Below, piece after piece: positions 44,043-53,288 of a stretch of DNA of 64,000 nucleotides. The position numbers were made by a program, and so were the translations under genes. Each line of letters begins with the position of its first letter. Position 1 is the stretch's first letter. The stretch is from 34-65-8 sp964516135 (lineage in GTDB: Bacteria > Pseudomonadota > Alphaproteobacteria > Sphingomonadales > Sphingomonadaceae): positions 26,633-90,632 of the forward strand of contig CAZEWN010000013.1 of NCBI GenBank assembly GCA_964516135.1, in the 5' to 3' direction. Under the pieces are notes generated by a model. It did not search any database, was not told the origin of the DNA, and worked only from the letters and a program-made list of their open reading frames with translations.

Positions 44043-44714
44043 TCAACAGTCGGTGTCGGCGTACTGCCTGGGCGGCTGGATCACTTCCATGCGTTCCGAC
44101 AGCAGCGGTCGGAAGCTGGGGCGGCACTTGAGCGTTAGATACCAGTCGTGCGCCTGCTCATGCCCGGCCCAGTCGATCCCGCCGAGATAGTCCGCGACCG
44201 AAATCTGCGCGGCGGCGGCGAGGTCGGCAAGGCTCATCTGTGCGCCCGCCAGCCACGGCCGGTGATCGCGAAGCCAGTCGATGTAGTCGAGGTGGGAATG
44301 CGCGAGCTTCATGGCCTCGCGCAGGATGCCGCCGTTGGGCGGCTGGCGCATGACGATCCGCTTCTTCATCTTCTCGTGCAGCAGCGGCATGGTGACGTCG
44401 CCGAAGAAATTTTCGTCAAAGAGCGCGACCAGCCGACGGATTTCGGCCCGGGTGGCGGCGGTGCCCCCGATCATCGGGGAGCGGTCGACCGTCTCCTCGA
44501 AAAACTCGCAGATCGCCCGGCTGTCGCACAAGGTCGTTCCACGTTCGGGTTCATGCAATACCGGGGTGCGCCCGGCATGATTGAGCGCCCAGAACTCGTC
44601 GTCAGCCTCCCACGGATTTGCGCGCCACAGGTCATAGGCAACGCCCTTCTCGCTGAGAAGCAGGCGAACCTTGCGGCTGAACGGGCAGAGCGGAAACTGA
44701 TAAAGGCGCCACAT
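44043..44714 (-). CDS. Glutathione S-transferase family protein
   Basis: A 223-residue GST. The thioredoxin-like N-terminal domain has LYQFPLCPFSRKVRLLLSEKGV with a CPFS motif at the glutathione site, and VLHEPERGTTLCDSRAICEFFEE. The alpha-helical C-terminal domain begins about residue 85 with HLDYIDWL and LSLADLAAAAQIS (N-capping box). Substrate not determined. The gene stands 46 bp from msrB, a thiol-repair neighbour. Confidence 0.9.
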   Translation of the reverse strand: MWRLYQFPLCPFSRKVRLLLSEKGVAYDLWRANPWEADDEFWALNHAGRTPVLHEPERGTTLCDSRAICEFFEETVDRSPMIGGTAATRAEIRRLVALFDENFFGDVTMPLLHEKMKKRIVMRQPPNGGILREAMKLAHSHLDYIDWLRDHRPWLAGAQMSLADLAAAAQISVADYLGGIDWAGHEQAHDWYLTLKCRPSFRPLLSERMEVIQPPRQYADTDC

Positions 44715-44796
44715 CGCGCCTGATCAATGCATCAACCGCCGGTCCCGGTCCAGCAGCACGCTGGCGGGCCAGCAATTTTTTTGCCAAAGCCCCCGT

Positions 44797-45216
44797 TCAA
44801 TAGTCGCGCGCGGGAAGCGAGCGGCGCACTTGTTCTGCCATGTCGCGCAGTGCCGGAACCATTTCCTCGAGCCCTGCCGCCATTCCGGCCATCGAACCCA
44901 TGACCTCGGGCACGCGCTGGGCCATTTCCTCGGGCGCGTAACGCGCGTCGGGACCGGCGATGTCGCCCACGGTGGTATCGGGATCGACATACGCCGGATT
45001 ATCGCCACGAGCCTGCGCCATCGCGCGCATCATCGGGGCGACATTCAAGTCCATCAATACCCGGCCCATGATCGCGATCGAACTGGCGACGGTGTCCTGG
45101 ACGAGCGGATCTTCGAGCCTTTCGGCGAGGCGAGGCGCATCGGGATCACCGGCCGCAAGCGCCGGAGCGGGCAGGGCGACCGCGCCGAGCGCGGCGGCAA
45201 GCATGAAGAGGCGCAT
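44797..45216 (-). CDS. Hypothetical exported protein
   Basis: A 139-residue protein beginning MRLFMLAAALGAVALPAPALAAGD, a signal peptide with AxA cleavage. The mature part is helical and rich in Ala, Met and Glu (MGSMAGMAAGLEEMVPALRDMAEQV), with a conserved-looking RRSLP ending. No domain is recognised; it resembles small periplasmic proteins of sphingomonads, not characterised. It stands alone between msrB/GST and the next exported protein. Confidence 0.65.
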   Translation of the reverse strand: MRLFMLAAALGAVALPAPALAAGDPDAPRLAERLEDPLVQDTVASSIAIMGRVLMDLNVAPMMRAMAQARGDNPAYVDPDTTVGDIAGPDARYAPEEMAQRVPEVMGSMAGMAAGLEEMVPALRDMAEQVRRSLPARDY

Positions 45217-45294
45217 CAGCGACTCCTTTTGTTGAAATGCAACAGACGAGCCGTACCTGGCATTGCCGAATCGAACGCAGCCTGAACAGCGGGT

Positions 45295-45651
45295 TCAGAC
45301 ACCTGATGCATCCAGCAGCATCAGGCAGGCCGGCATGACCTGCTTCACCGCGCCATCCTGCGCGCCCAGCGCCCTTGCCTCGGTTGTAAGCAGGGTGGCG
45401 ACCGCATCACGGTCCAACCCGGTGTCATCCATCAGGCGCGCGGAAAACCGGACGAAAAATTCGCGGCCGCGCGCGGCGAGCGGGGGAAGAGTGGTGGCCT
45501 CCGCATCGCCCCTTGCCTGTGCCTGCGCGGTAATCGCGAATGCAGCGGCGCAGCGCAGGCCGGTCCGTTGCTCCAGCGTCAGCGACGGCGGCGCCTGGGC
45601 AGCAAGCGGCGCGACAGCGAACGCAGCGGCGATGGTGATAACGGGCTTCAT
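45295..45651 (-). CDS. Hypothetical exported protein
   Basis: A 118-residue protein with a short signal peptide (MKPVITIAAAFAVAPLAAQA). The mature part is mainly helical, with a Cys at about 34 (GLRCAAAFAI) and another near the C-terminus (MPACLMLLD) that may pair in the periplasm. No domain recognised. It faces the VOC gene divergently. Confidence 0.65.
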   Translation of the reverse strand: MKPVITIAAAFAVAPLAAQAPPSLTLEQRTGLRCAAAFAITAQAQARGDAEATTLPPLAARGREFFVRFSARLMDDTGLDRDAVATLLTTEARALGAQDGAVKQVMPACLMLLDASGV

Positions 45652-45752
45652 CGGGCGGCCCTAGTCCAGACGAGATGAACCTGCATTGTCCGCTATTGAC
45701 CTCGCCCAAGGCACGCGACAGGTATCGCCATGCAACTGGAAGGGAATGCTCC

Positions 45753-46133
45753 ATGTTCAGCCACATGACCGTCGGATCGAACGATATTGGCCGATCGAAG
45801 ACGTTCTATGACGCCACGTTCAAGGCGATGGGTGGGCGTGAGGCGATTGTCGATCCCAAGGGTCGGCTGATGTACATACATAACGGCGGTATCTTTCTGG
45901 TCACTCCTCCGATCGACGGCAACCCGGCGACGCACGGGAACGGGTGCACGATCGGTTTCGCAATGTCGCCGGAAGAAGCCGACGCCTGGCACGCCGCCGG
46001 TGTCGCTCACGGCGGGACTGCGATCGAGGATCCGCCAGGGGTGCGCGAGGGTGGCGGCATGAAAATGTATCTCGCCTATCTGCGCGATCCTGACGGTAAC
46101 AAGCTCTGCGCGTTGCACCGCATGGAGGCCTGA
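45753..46133 (+). CDS. VOC family protein (glyoxalase/bleomycin resistance fold)
   Basis: A 126-residue vicinal-oxygen-chelate protein. MFSHMTVGSNDIGRSKTFYDATFKAMG is the first beta-alpha-beta unit; YLAYLRDPDGNKLCALHRME is the classic ending with the metal-binding glutamate position. ATG 45753 is chosen because it starts the VOC fold, with GGAAGG upstream; an earlier ATG at 45675 lacks support. Typical members bind a metal and act on oxygen-bearing small molecules; the substrate is unknown. Confidence 0.87.
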   Translation: MFSHMTVGSNDIGRSKTFYDATFKAMGGREAIVDPKGRLMYIHNGGIFLVTPPIDGNPATHGNGCTIGFAMSPEEADAWHAAGVAHGGTAIEDPPGVREGGGMKMYLAYLRDPDGNKLCALHRMEA

Positions 46134-46220
46134 GCGGCTGCGATCGGCGTGGCGCAAGATGCAACGTGCCGGGGCGCGCGCCTGGATTGTGGCGTTGGCT
46201 GGACGGCCGTGACGCCTGAC

Positions 46221-47057
46221 TCAGCTGGGCTTCCAGCCAATTTCCGCAAACTTGGCCGATTTGGGCACGTCAATGACGGCTTCGTCGATCCGCAGGCTCT
46301 CGCCAGGGGCGAGTGAGGCCTGCGGGGGCGCGACTTCCCAGCTATAGACGATCCGTTCGCGCGCATCGCGCATGACGATCAGGATCGAGGGTACCGTTAC
46401 CCGTTCGCGCCCGGTGTTGGTGATCGTGCCGCTTGCGCCAAAGAATTCGGTGTTGTTGGGCAGCGTGCGGCGATCCTGCTGGTCGGCCGGAAAATCGAGC
46501 ACGAGGTCGCGGTTGCCCGCCGCAAACGTCGGGCGGCTGATCGGCACCCAATCGGGCAGGCCCCAATAGCTTGCGGCAACCACGGTGCCCGTTGCGACCA
46601 GGGCGAATGCAACACCCGCCGCTGTCCACATTCGCAACCGATTGCGGCGCGAACGAAACGGCGGGCGCGCGTCGAACGGGCTAAAGTCGTCCTCCTCGAT
46701 CCGGGGCGAGAGGCGAGCGGGGGAGATATCGACGACGCCGGGGATCGGATCGCTGGATCGGGCGGTGTCTTCGACATCAGCGTCGGATTCGTCGGTCTCA
46801 GAAGGGGGCACCTCGTCCGGGGCGCGCACCGGCGCGGCGGCCGGGGGTTGGGCGAATCCCGGCGGCGGCACCGATGCCACTTGCTTGCCCACCTCGGCCG
46901 GTTCGCGTTCGCCCGCCGCTTCGCGCAAGGCGGCGGGCGGGCCATCCTGGAACCAGCTGTGTCGGCATTTGGCGCAGCGCACCGTGCGCCCGTCGACGCC
47001 GACGGCGCTGTCGGGGACAACGTAGCGCGTCGAACAGGCGGGGCAGGCAATGATCAT
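46221..47057 (-). CDS. MJ0042-type zinc-ribbon membrane protein
   Basis: A 276-residue protein. The N-terminus MIIACPACSTRYVVPDSAVGVDGRTVRCAKCRHSWF is the MJ0042 zinc finger. A proline- and acid-rich linker (about 45-150) is followed by one transmembrane helix (about 155-175, WTAAGVAFALVATGTVVAASYWGL) and an external beta-sandwich-like DUF3426-type domain. Function unknown; such proteins are common in proteobacteria. The start at 47057 is fixed by the zinc finger. It is divergent from ftsE. Confidence 0.85.
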   Translation of the reverse strand: MIIACPACSTRYVVPDSAVGVDGRTVRCAKCRHSWFQDGPPAALREAAGEREPAEVGKQVASVPPPGFAQPPAAAPVRAPDEVPPSETDESDADVEDTARSSDPIPGVVDISPARLSPRIEEDDFSPFDARPPFRSRRNRLRMWTAAGVAFALVATGTVVAASYWGLPDWVPISRPTFAAGNRDLVLDFPADQQDRRTLPNNTEFFGASGTITNTGRERVTVPSILIVMRDARERIVYSWEVAPPQASLAPGESLRIDEAVIDVPKSAKFAEIGWKPS

Positions 47058-47203
47058 GATGACCCGAATGTTACGGCCACGCCCCGCACTCAACAAGGCT
47101 TGCGCTGTGTGCAGGCGCCCGCGGATGGCTTTTTTCCCCAACGAAGCCTCGCTATAGCGCCCGAAGAGATGCCCGCTTCCGCCATTTTCACTCGCGCCCG
47201 GCC

Positions 47204-47932
47204 ATGACCGCAGCCGCCGATGAAATCGTGACGTTCGACAATGTCGGGCTGCGTTACGGCGCGGACCGCGAAATCCTGAGCAATATATCGTTCACGCTAT
47301 TCCCCGGCAGCTTCTATTTCCTCACCGGCGCGAGCGGCGCTGGGAAGAGCTCGCTGCTCAAGCTGCTCTATCTCGCGCTTCGCCCTTCGCGGGGGGTGAT
47401 ACGGATGTTCGGAACAGACGTCATCACGATGCCGCGTGGCCGCCTGCCGACCCTGCGCCGCCGACTTGGGGTGGTGTTTCAGGATTTCCGCCTCGTTCCG
47501 CATCTCAGCGCGTTCGACAATGTGGCGTTGCCGCTGCGCGTGTCCGGGGTGCAGGAGGTTGAACTCGACAAACCGGTCAACGACATGCTCGATTGGGTCG
47601 GCCTGAGCCATCGCAAGCACGCGCGGCCCGAAACACTGTCCGGTGGAGAACAGCAACGGGTAGCGATTGCGCGTGCGGTGATCGGTCGTCCCGACCTGCT
47701 GGTGGCCGATGAGCCAACCGGCAATGTCGATCCTGAAATGGCGCTCAAGCTGCTGCGACTGTTCGAGGCGCTGAACCGCCTCGGCACGACCGTGGTTGTC
47801 GCAACCCACGATGTCCATTTGCTCCGAAAGGTTCCCGACTCGCTGATCATGCGCCTCGACAAGGGGCAGCTGAGCGACCCGACCGGAGCGCTACGCTATC
47901 CGCCGCGACCGGCGCGGCGGACCGAGGCATGA
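47204..47932 (+). CDS. ftsE: Cell division ATP-binding protein FtsE
   Basis: The ATPase of the FtsEX complex, which links the divisome to peptidoglycan hydrolases. The 242-residue ABC protein has Walker A GASGAGKSSLLKLLYLA, Q-loop VFQDFRLVPHLSAFDNV, the signature LSGGEQQRVAIARAV, and Walker B LLVADEPTGNVD. ftsX follows with a 4-base overlap. Confidence 0.96.
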   Translation: MTAAADEIVTFDNVGLRYGADREILSNISFTLFPGSFYFLTGASGAGKSSLLKLLYLALRPSRGVIRMFGTDVITMPRGRLPTLRRRLGVVFQDFRLVPHLSAFDNVALPLRVSGVQEVELDKPVNDMLDWVGLSHRKHARPETLSGGEQQRVAIARAVIGRPDLLVADEPTGNVDPEMALKLLRLFEALNRLGTTVVVATHDVHLLRKVPDSLIMRLDKGQLSDPTGALRYPPRPARRTEA

Positions 47933-48867
47933 ACACTGCCCGCCCGCCCGCAATCGGCCGTACGGTGCCGCGTGGTTTCGCGTCCTTTGCCGGCGAGCGC
48001 GCCGCGCAGCTTGTCCCGCAGGCGCGCCTTGCCGGGCCGATGCCATGGGTAATCGCGATCATGGTGGCGCTCACCGTGGTCGCGGCGGCCGGTGGCCTGG
48101 CATTGACGAACCTCGCCGAAAGTGCGCGCGCCGACCTGGCCGGCGGCGCCACGGTGCAGGTCGTCGAGGCCGGGGCGCGCGAGCGCGAACGGCAGGCGGC
48201 AGCGGCCGAACGTGTGTTGACCCGTCATCCGGCGGTCGCCGAGGTGCGGCGCGTACCCGATGCGGAACTCGACAGGCTGCTCGAGCCTTGGCTCGACGTC
48301 GGCTCCGGGGGCGAGGCGGTTCCGGTTCCCGCGCTCATCGACATTCGGCTCGATCGTGCCGCCGACGCCGACGCGCTCGCCGCGCTCCGGCAAGCGTTAC
48401 GCGCGGTGGCGCCTGCGGCCCGCGTCGATGCCCAGGCGAGCTGGCTGCGGCCCGTTTTCTCGGCCATCGCCTCGCTCCAGTTACTGGCGCTGGTGCTGGT
48501 CGTATTACTGGCAGCCACGAGCGCTAGCGCGGTGTGGCTGGCAGCGCGCAGTTCGCTCGGCGCAAATCGTGATACCATCGAGGTGGTTCACCTGCTCGGC
48601 GGGACCGACGGTCAGATCGCAGGGATTTTCCAGCGCTCGATAGGCCTTGACGCCACGCTCGGCGGCGCGGTCGGGCTGGCCCTGGGGCTGGGCGGTGTGC
48701 TGCTGCTGGGGCGCAGTTTCGCCGCGCTGGATTCGGGGATGATCGGTGGCGGCGGGCTTGGCTGGAGCGATTGGACGGTGCTGGCCTTCATTCCTCTGGC
48801 TGCAATTCTGATCGCGATGCTCACCGCCCGGCTGACCGTGCTGACCACTTTACGGGAAATGGTATGA
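47929..48867 (+). CDS. ftsX: Cell division protein FtsX
   Basis: The membrane partner of FtsE. The 312-residue protein has one N-terminal membrane helix (about 38-60), an extracellular domain of about 110 residues, then three helices (about 178-200, 230-255, 280-300) as in FtsX. The VVHLLGGTDGQIAGIFQRS segment after helix 2 is typical. ATG overlaps the ftsE stop (ATGA). The YdcF gene follows with the same kind of overlap. Confidence 0.93.
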   Translation: MNTARPPAIGRTVPRGFASFAGERAAQLVPQARLAGPMPWVIAIMVALTVVAAAGGLALTNLAESARADLAGGATVQVVEAGARERERQAAAAERVLTRHPAVAEVRRVPDAELDRLLEPWLDVGSGGEAVPVPALIDIRLDRAADADALAALRQALRAVAPAARVDAQASWLRPVFSAIASLQLLALVLVVLLAATSASAVWLAARSSLGANRDTIEVVHLLGGTDGQIAGIFQRSIGLDATLGGAVGLALGLGGVLLLGRSFAALDSGMIGGGGLGWSDWTVLAFIPLAAILIAMLTARLTVLTTLREMV

Positions 48868-49394
48868 TCGGGCGGCTCGCCTCCGCGCTGCTCATGGTGT
48901 GGGCGCTCGGCTTTCTGTGGTTTGCCGTGGCGCTGCCCCGGCCGAGCGACGATGTTCGCACCGACGCCGTGATCGTACCCACGGGGGCGGCCGGGCGGAT
49001 TGAGCGTGGGTTGCAGATCCTGCGCGCGGGCAATGCGCGCGCGATGCTCGTCACGGGTGTCGATCGCGAGGTGAGGCCGGGGGAGTTCGCCGCGCAGTTC
49101 GGGGTTCCGGAGGATCAGATGGCGTGCTGCGTCACGCTCGGTTTCGCGGCGGTGGATACGCGCGGCAATGCCGCCGAGACGGCGCAATGGGTTCGCGACA
49201 GCCAGGCGCGCTCGTTGCGACTGGTCACGACCGACTGGCATATGCGCCGAGCCTCGAGCGAATTGCTGCGCGCCTTGCCCGACGACATCGCGGTGGTCGA
49301 GGATGCGGTGCCCTCGCAGCCATCGTTGCGGATACTGTTCCTTGAATACCACAAGCTGCTGGCCAGCTTGGCGGCGCGGGTGGTGAACGGATGA
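48864..49394 (+). CDS. YdcF-type DUF218 membrane protein
   Basis: A 176-residue protein with one N-terminal membrane helix (about 6-24) and a DUF218 (YdcF/SanA) fold: TDAVIVPTGAAGRIERGLQILRAG, LVTGVDREV, VDTRGNAAETAQWV and VTTDWHMRRASSELLRA. DUF218 proteins may bind SAM or act in cell-envelope functions; the role is unsettled. It starts at ATG 48864, overlapping the ftsX stop, and is followed 7 bp later by plsC. Confidence 0.88.
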   Translation: MIGRLASALLMVWALGFLWFAVALPRPSDDVRTDAVIVPTGAAGRIERGLQILRAGNARAMLVTGVDREVRPGEFAAQFGVPEDQMACCVTLGFAAVDTRGNAAETAQWVRDSQARSLRLVTTDWHMRRASSELLRALPDDIAVVEDAVPSQPSLRILFLEYHKLLASLAARVVNG

Positions 49395-49401
49395 TCCGGA
49401 C

Positions 49402-50091
49402 ATGATCCTTGCTCGCAACCTGGCGTTCTACGGTGCGTTCTATTTCGGTAGTGTGTTCTTTGTCATCGGTGCCCTGATTGGCGCGCTGATCGACCGGCGG
49501 GGCATGCGTCGGATTGTTCGCGCGTGGGCGCGCTATCACCGTTCTTGCCTTCGCCTGTTCGCGGGTATCCGCGTGGTTGAGGAAGGCGACAAGCCGTGCG
49601 GACCATTCTTTTACGCCATCCGGCATGAGAGCTTTTTCGAGGCGATCGATACGCCGACGCACATCCCGGGGGCGGTTCCTTTCGCCAAATACGAGTTGTC
49701 GCAAATCCCGGGATGGGGCCGCGCCGCGCATGCCTATGGCATGGTGTTCGTGGCCCGCGACGACGGCGCCAAGGCGCTGCGCGCGATGTTCAAGGAGGCA
49801 CGCGATCACGCCGCCGAGGGACGCCCGTTGGTGATCTTTCCCGAGGGCACGCGAGTTCCTCATGGGGAACGCCGCCCATTGCAAGCAGGTTTCGCCGGGC
49901 TTTATAAGGTGCTGGGCTTACCCGTCGTTCCGGTCGCGGTCGACAGCGGGCCGCTGTATCATCGCCGGTGGAAGCGCCCCGGGACAATCACCTATCGCTA
50001 TGGCACGATTATTCCACCCGGCCTGCCACGCGATGCGATCGAAACCCGCGTCACCGATGCGATCAACGCGCTGAACGCCCCGCCTCAGTGA
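49402..50091 (+). CDS. plsC: 1-acyl-sn-glycerol-3-phosphate acyltransferase
   Basis: A 229-residue membrane acyltransferase that makes phosphatidic acid. It has an N-terminal membrane helix (about 8-28), the active-site motif as HESFFE (H-x4-E instead of H-x4-D, as in many alphaproteobacterial members), and FPEGTRVPHGE. The stop overlaps the convergent tyrA-type stop by seven bases (TCAGTGA). Part of a run ftsE-ftsX-ydcF-plsC. Confidence 0.92.
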   Translation: MILARNLAFYGAFYFGSVFFVIGALIGALIDRRGMRRIVRAWARYHRSCLRLFAGIRVVEEGDKPCGPFFYAIRHESFFEAIDTPTHIPGAVPFAKYELSQIPGWGRAAHAYGMVFVARDDGAKALRAMFKEARDHAAEGRPLVIFPEGTRVPHGERRPLQAGFAGLYKVLGLPVVPVAVDSGPLYHRRWKRPGTITYRYGTIIPPGLPRDAIETRVTDAINALNAPPQ

Positions 50092-50990
50092 TCGCCGCGC
50101 CCGAAGTCGGGCCGTGCGTCGTCCTGCCCCTGTTCCACGATCGAGCGACGGATAGCGCGGGTGCGGGTGAACAGGTCGTGGAGGGCCTCGCCATCGCCCC
50201 GCCTGATGGCGCGTTGCAAGGCGGTCAGATCCTCGGTGAACCGGCCAAGCATCTCCAGCACCGCCTCGCGGTTTGACAGGAACACGTCGCGCCACATCGT
50301 CGGATCGCTCGCGGCGATACGGGTGAAGTCACGAAAGCCACCGGCTGAATACTTGATCACTTCGCCCCGGGTCACTTCCTCGAGATCGGAGGCTGTGCCC
50401 ACGATGGTGTAGGCGATGAGGTGGGGGATATGGCTGGTGACCGCGAGCACGAGGTCATGATGGCCCGCGTCCATCAGTTCGATGCGGGCGCCGAGCCCTT
50501 CCCAGAAGGCCGCGACAGTGGCGATCGCCGCCTGATCGGCATCCTTGGCTGGGGTTAGGATGCACCAGCGGTGACTGAACAGGCTCGCAAACCCCGCATC
50601 CGGTCCGCTCTGTTCCGTACCCGCAACCGGATGCGCGGGAATCACCGTGTGTTCCGGCAACGCGCGTGCGAGCGCCTGGGCGACCGCCTGCTTGGAGGAG
50701 CCGACATCGGAAACGATCGCATGCTCAGGCAGATCGGGCACCAGCGCGGCCGCCGCGGTCTCCATCGCGCCTACGGGAACGCACAGGAGGACGAGCTCGC
50801 AATCGCGCACGGCGTCGCCAGGCGTGTCGCACACGGTGCCGACCAGCCCGCGTTCGGAAGCGCGCGCGCGAACCGCGGGGTCGGAATCATACCCTGTGGT
50901 GACGACGCCCGGCAGCCGATCCGCGATCGCCAGACCCACCGAGCCGCCAAGCAGCCCCAGACCGATCACCGCAACCCGCCGGATAGTCAT
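50085..50990 (-). CDS. Prephenate/arogenate dehydrogenase
   Basis: A 301-residue TyrA/TyrC-type dehydrogenase in tyrosine synthesis. The NAD(P)-binding motif is VIGLGLLGGSVGLAI; the catalytic histidine lies in VIPAHPVAGTEQSGP, and the C-terminal helical part has HHDLVLAVTSHIPHLIAYTIVG and RIAASDPTMWRDVFLSNREAVLEML. It is downstream of hisC with overlapping ends, and the aminotransferase may supply arogenate or aromatic acids in this lineage. Confidence 0.93.
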   Translation of the reverse strand: MTIRRVAVIGLGLLGGSVGLAIADRLPGVVTTGYDSDPAVRARASERGLVGTVCDTPGDAVRDCELVLLCVPVGAMETAAAALVPDLPEHAIVSDVGSSKQAVAQALARALPEHTVIPAHPVAGTEQSGPDAGFASLFSHRWCILTPAKDADQAAIATVAAFWEGLGARIELMDAGHHDLVLAVTSHIPHLIAYTIVGTASDLEEVTRGEVIKYSAGGFRDFTRIAASDPTMWRDVFLSNREAVLEMLGRFTEDLTALQRAIRRGDGEALHDLFTRTRAIRRSIVEQGQDDARPDFGRGDH

Positions 50991-52078
50991 CCCGCCATCT
51001 CCGCCAGCGCATCGGCGATCGCGTCCATGTCCTCGCGCGCGCCAATCGTGATGCGCAAGGCATGCCCGAGGCCTTGCAATGGCAAATGTCGCACGGCGTA
51101 CCCACGCGCGGCGAGCCCCGCGAGCGCATCGGCGGCTGTCAGCGCACCTTCGAACAGCACGAGCGAAAAATTCGCCCTGCTGGGCATGCAGCGCAGGCCG
51201 CGGTTGCCGAGCGCGGCGATGCGCGCCTCGAAACGGGCAAGCTCGACCGCATTGTGCGCGCGCGACGCATCGACGAAATTCTGATCCCCCACGGCCGCCA
51301 CCGCCGCCGCCTGCCCGATCGAGGTCACGTTAAACGCGCCGCGCAGCCGGTTGACGAGATCGATGAGCTGCGGGGCTCCCGTCATCCAGCCGATCCGCTC
51401 CGCAGCCAGGCCATAGGCTTTGGAAAACGTCCTGCTGACCAGTACATTGCCGTGCGCGGCCGCGAGGGCGAACGCGGTCCGCTGGTGGGTCGGTTCGACA
51501 TATTCCCCATAGGCCTCGTCGACCACCAGCAGGACGTTTCGCGGCAGCCCGGCATGCAGGCGCTCCACCTCGCCCGGCGGCAGCCAGCTACCGACGGGGT
51601 TGTTGGGATTGTCGAGCAGCACCACCCTGGTGCGCGGAGTCACTGCCGCAAGCAGGTTGTCGACAGAAGCGCCGTAGTCGTGGTCATCCGCGAACACCGG
51701 GGCGGCACCGACCTTGTGCGCCAATAGCGGGTAAAGCGAGAAAGAGTACCGCGAACAGAGCACCTCATCGCCCGGCCCGGCAACAGCCTGGACCGCGCAA
51801 TGCAGCAGTTCGCCGGACCCCGTCCCGCACACGATCCGCGCGGGATCGAGCCCGTGAAGCGCGCCCAGCGCCTCGCGCAGCGCGCGTGCGTCCGGATCGG
51901 GATAGCGCGAGGGCGCGGGCGCTGCGGCGAACGCGGCCAGCGCGGCGGGGCTGGTGCCGAGCGGGTTCTCGTTGGCCGACAATTTGATCAACACCCGCCC
52001 ATCAGCCGCGCGCGCGGCGCCCGGGACATAGGCATGGATGCCCGCTATCCAGGGCTTGGGGGTCGGCGCGTCGCTCAT
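50987..52078 (-). CDS. hisC: Histidinol-phosphate aminotransferase
   Basis: A 363-residue class I/II PLP aminotransferase. Start at 52078 (MSDAPTPKPWIAGIHAYVPG). Motifs: KLSANENPLG, VLLDNPNNPVGSW, VVDEAYGEYV and the PLP lysine in SRTFSKAYGLAAERIGW, with ALRITIGAREDMDAIADAL at the end. HisC acts in histidine synthesis; its pairing with the TyrA-type gene suggests it also transaminates aromatic keto acids. The divergent 109-bp gap leads to metX. Confidence 0.92.
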   Translation of the reverse strand: MSDAPTPKPWIAGIHAYVPGAARAADGRVLIKLSANENPLGTSPAALAAFAAAPAPSRYPDPDARALREALGALHGLDPARIVCGTGSGELLHCAVQAVAGPGDEVLCSRYSFSLYPLLAHKVGAAPVFADDHDYGASVDNLLAAVTPRTRVVLLDNPNNPVGSWLPPGEVERLHAGLPRNVLLVVDEAYGEYVEPTHQRTAFALAAAHGNVLVSRTFSKAYGLAAERIGWMTGAPQLIDLVNRLRGAFNVTSIGQAAAVAAVGDQNFVDASRAHNAVELARFEARIAALGNRGLRCMPSRANFSLVLFEGALTAADALAGLAARGYAVRHLPLQGLGHALRITIGAREDMDAIADALAEMAG

Positions 52079-52187
52079 CGTGGCGGGCGCATACCCCGCG
52101 GCCCGCGAAAGGCGAAGCAAATCCTCCTATCACCCCCGCGCCGTCGATGTTGACAGCGCGCGGGCGCGCCCCCAATCCCGCCCGCGC

Positions 52188-53288
52188 ATGGCCACACACG
52201 CCGCCTCCAACGTTTACCGTCTCGCCGCCCCGCTGCCGCTCGATAGCGGGCAGGCGCTGGAAGGCGTCGAGATCGCTTATGAAACCTATGGCGAACTCGC
52301 GGCGGACCGAGGCAATGCCGTTCTCGTCTGCCATGCCCTGACGGGGGATCAGTACCTTGCCAGCACGCATCCGGTCACTGGCAAGCCGGGCTGGTGGGAA
52401 CGGATGGTCGGCCCGGGCAAGCCAATCGACACCGCGCGTCACCACGTAATCTGCGCCAATGTGATCGGCAGCTGCATGGGCTCGACCGGCCCGGCCAGCC
52501 TTGCGGCGGACGGCCAGCCGCATGCCATGCGGTTCCCCGTCATCACCATTCGCGACATGGTCCGCGCCCAGGTCGCACTGCTCGATGGGCTCGGCATCGA
52601 ACGGCTGCACGCGGTCGTCGGCGGATCGATGGGCGGGATGCAGGCGCTCAGCCTTGCCGCCGATTTCCCGAACCGCGCGGCGCGCATCCTCGCCATCGCT
52701 ACCACCGCGCGGCACTCGGCGCAGAACATCGCGTTCCACGAGGTCGGGCGCCAGGCGATCATGGCGGATCCGGCCTGGCGCGGCGGCGAGTACTACGGGG
52801 CGGGCGCCTCCCCCGACGCGGGGCTGTCGGTGGCGCGCATGGCGGCGCACATCACCTACCTGTCGGAAGAGGGGCTGACCGAGAAGTTCGGGCGCCGCCT
52901 TCAGGACCGCGACGCCAAATCGTTCGGCTTCGACGCCGATTTCCAGGTCGAAAGCTACTTGCGGTATCAGGGCAGCGGCTTCGTGCAGCGGTTCGATGCC
53001 AATTCGTATCTCTACATCACCCGGGCCATGGACTATTTCGATATCGCAGAAGAGCACGGCGGGCTCCTCGCCGATGCCTTCGCAGGTACGACGGCCCGAT
53101 TTTGTCTCGTCAGCTTCGACAGCGACTGGCTCTATCCCACTGCCGAGAGCCGCCACGTGGTCCACGCGCTAAATGCGGCCGGCGCGCCGGTCAGCTTCGT
53201 CGAACTCTCCGCGCCATTTGGACATGACAGCTTCCTACTGGAGGTGCCCGCGCTGGACCGCGTCATCCGGGGGTTTCTTGATGGCTAG
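52188..53288 (+). CDS. metX: Homoserine O-acyltransferase MetX
   Basis: A 366-residue alpha/beta hydrolase that acylates homoserine for methionine synthesis. Start at 52188 (MATHAASNVY...). Nucleophile Ser147 is in GGSMGGMQAL; Asp and His of the triad are in FDSDWLYP and FGHDSFLLE. Whether acetyl- or succinyl-CoA is used cannot be decided here. metW follows with an 8-base overlap, the usual alphaproteobacterial pair. No SAM riboswitch was recognised upstream. Confidence 0.94.
   Translation: MATHAASNVYRLAAPLPLDSGQALEGVEIAYETYGELAADRGNAVLVCHALTGDQYLASTHPVTGKPGWWERMVGPGKPIDTARHHVICANVIGSCMGSTGPASLAADGQPHAMRFPVITIRDMVRAQVALLDGLGIERLHAVVGGSMGGMQALSLAADFPNRAARILAIATTARHSAQNIAFHEVGRQAIMADPAWRGGEYYGAGASPDAGLSVARMAAHITYLSEEGLTEKFGRRLQDRDAKSFGFDADFQVESYLRYQGSGFVQRFDANSYLYITRAMDYFDIAEEHGGLLADAFAGTTARFCLVSFDSDWLYPTAESRHVVHALNAAGAPVSFVELSAPFGHDSFLLEVPALDRVIRGFLDG

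Noticed and set aside
52079..52187. Possible SAM-II type riboswitch before metX
   Set aside because: The gap is short and GC-rich; I could not find the conserved SAM-II pseudoknot bases or a plausible P1 stem.
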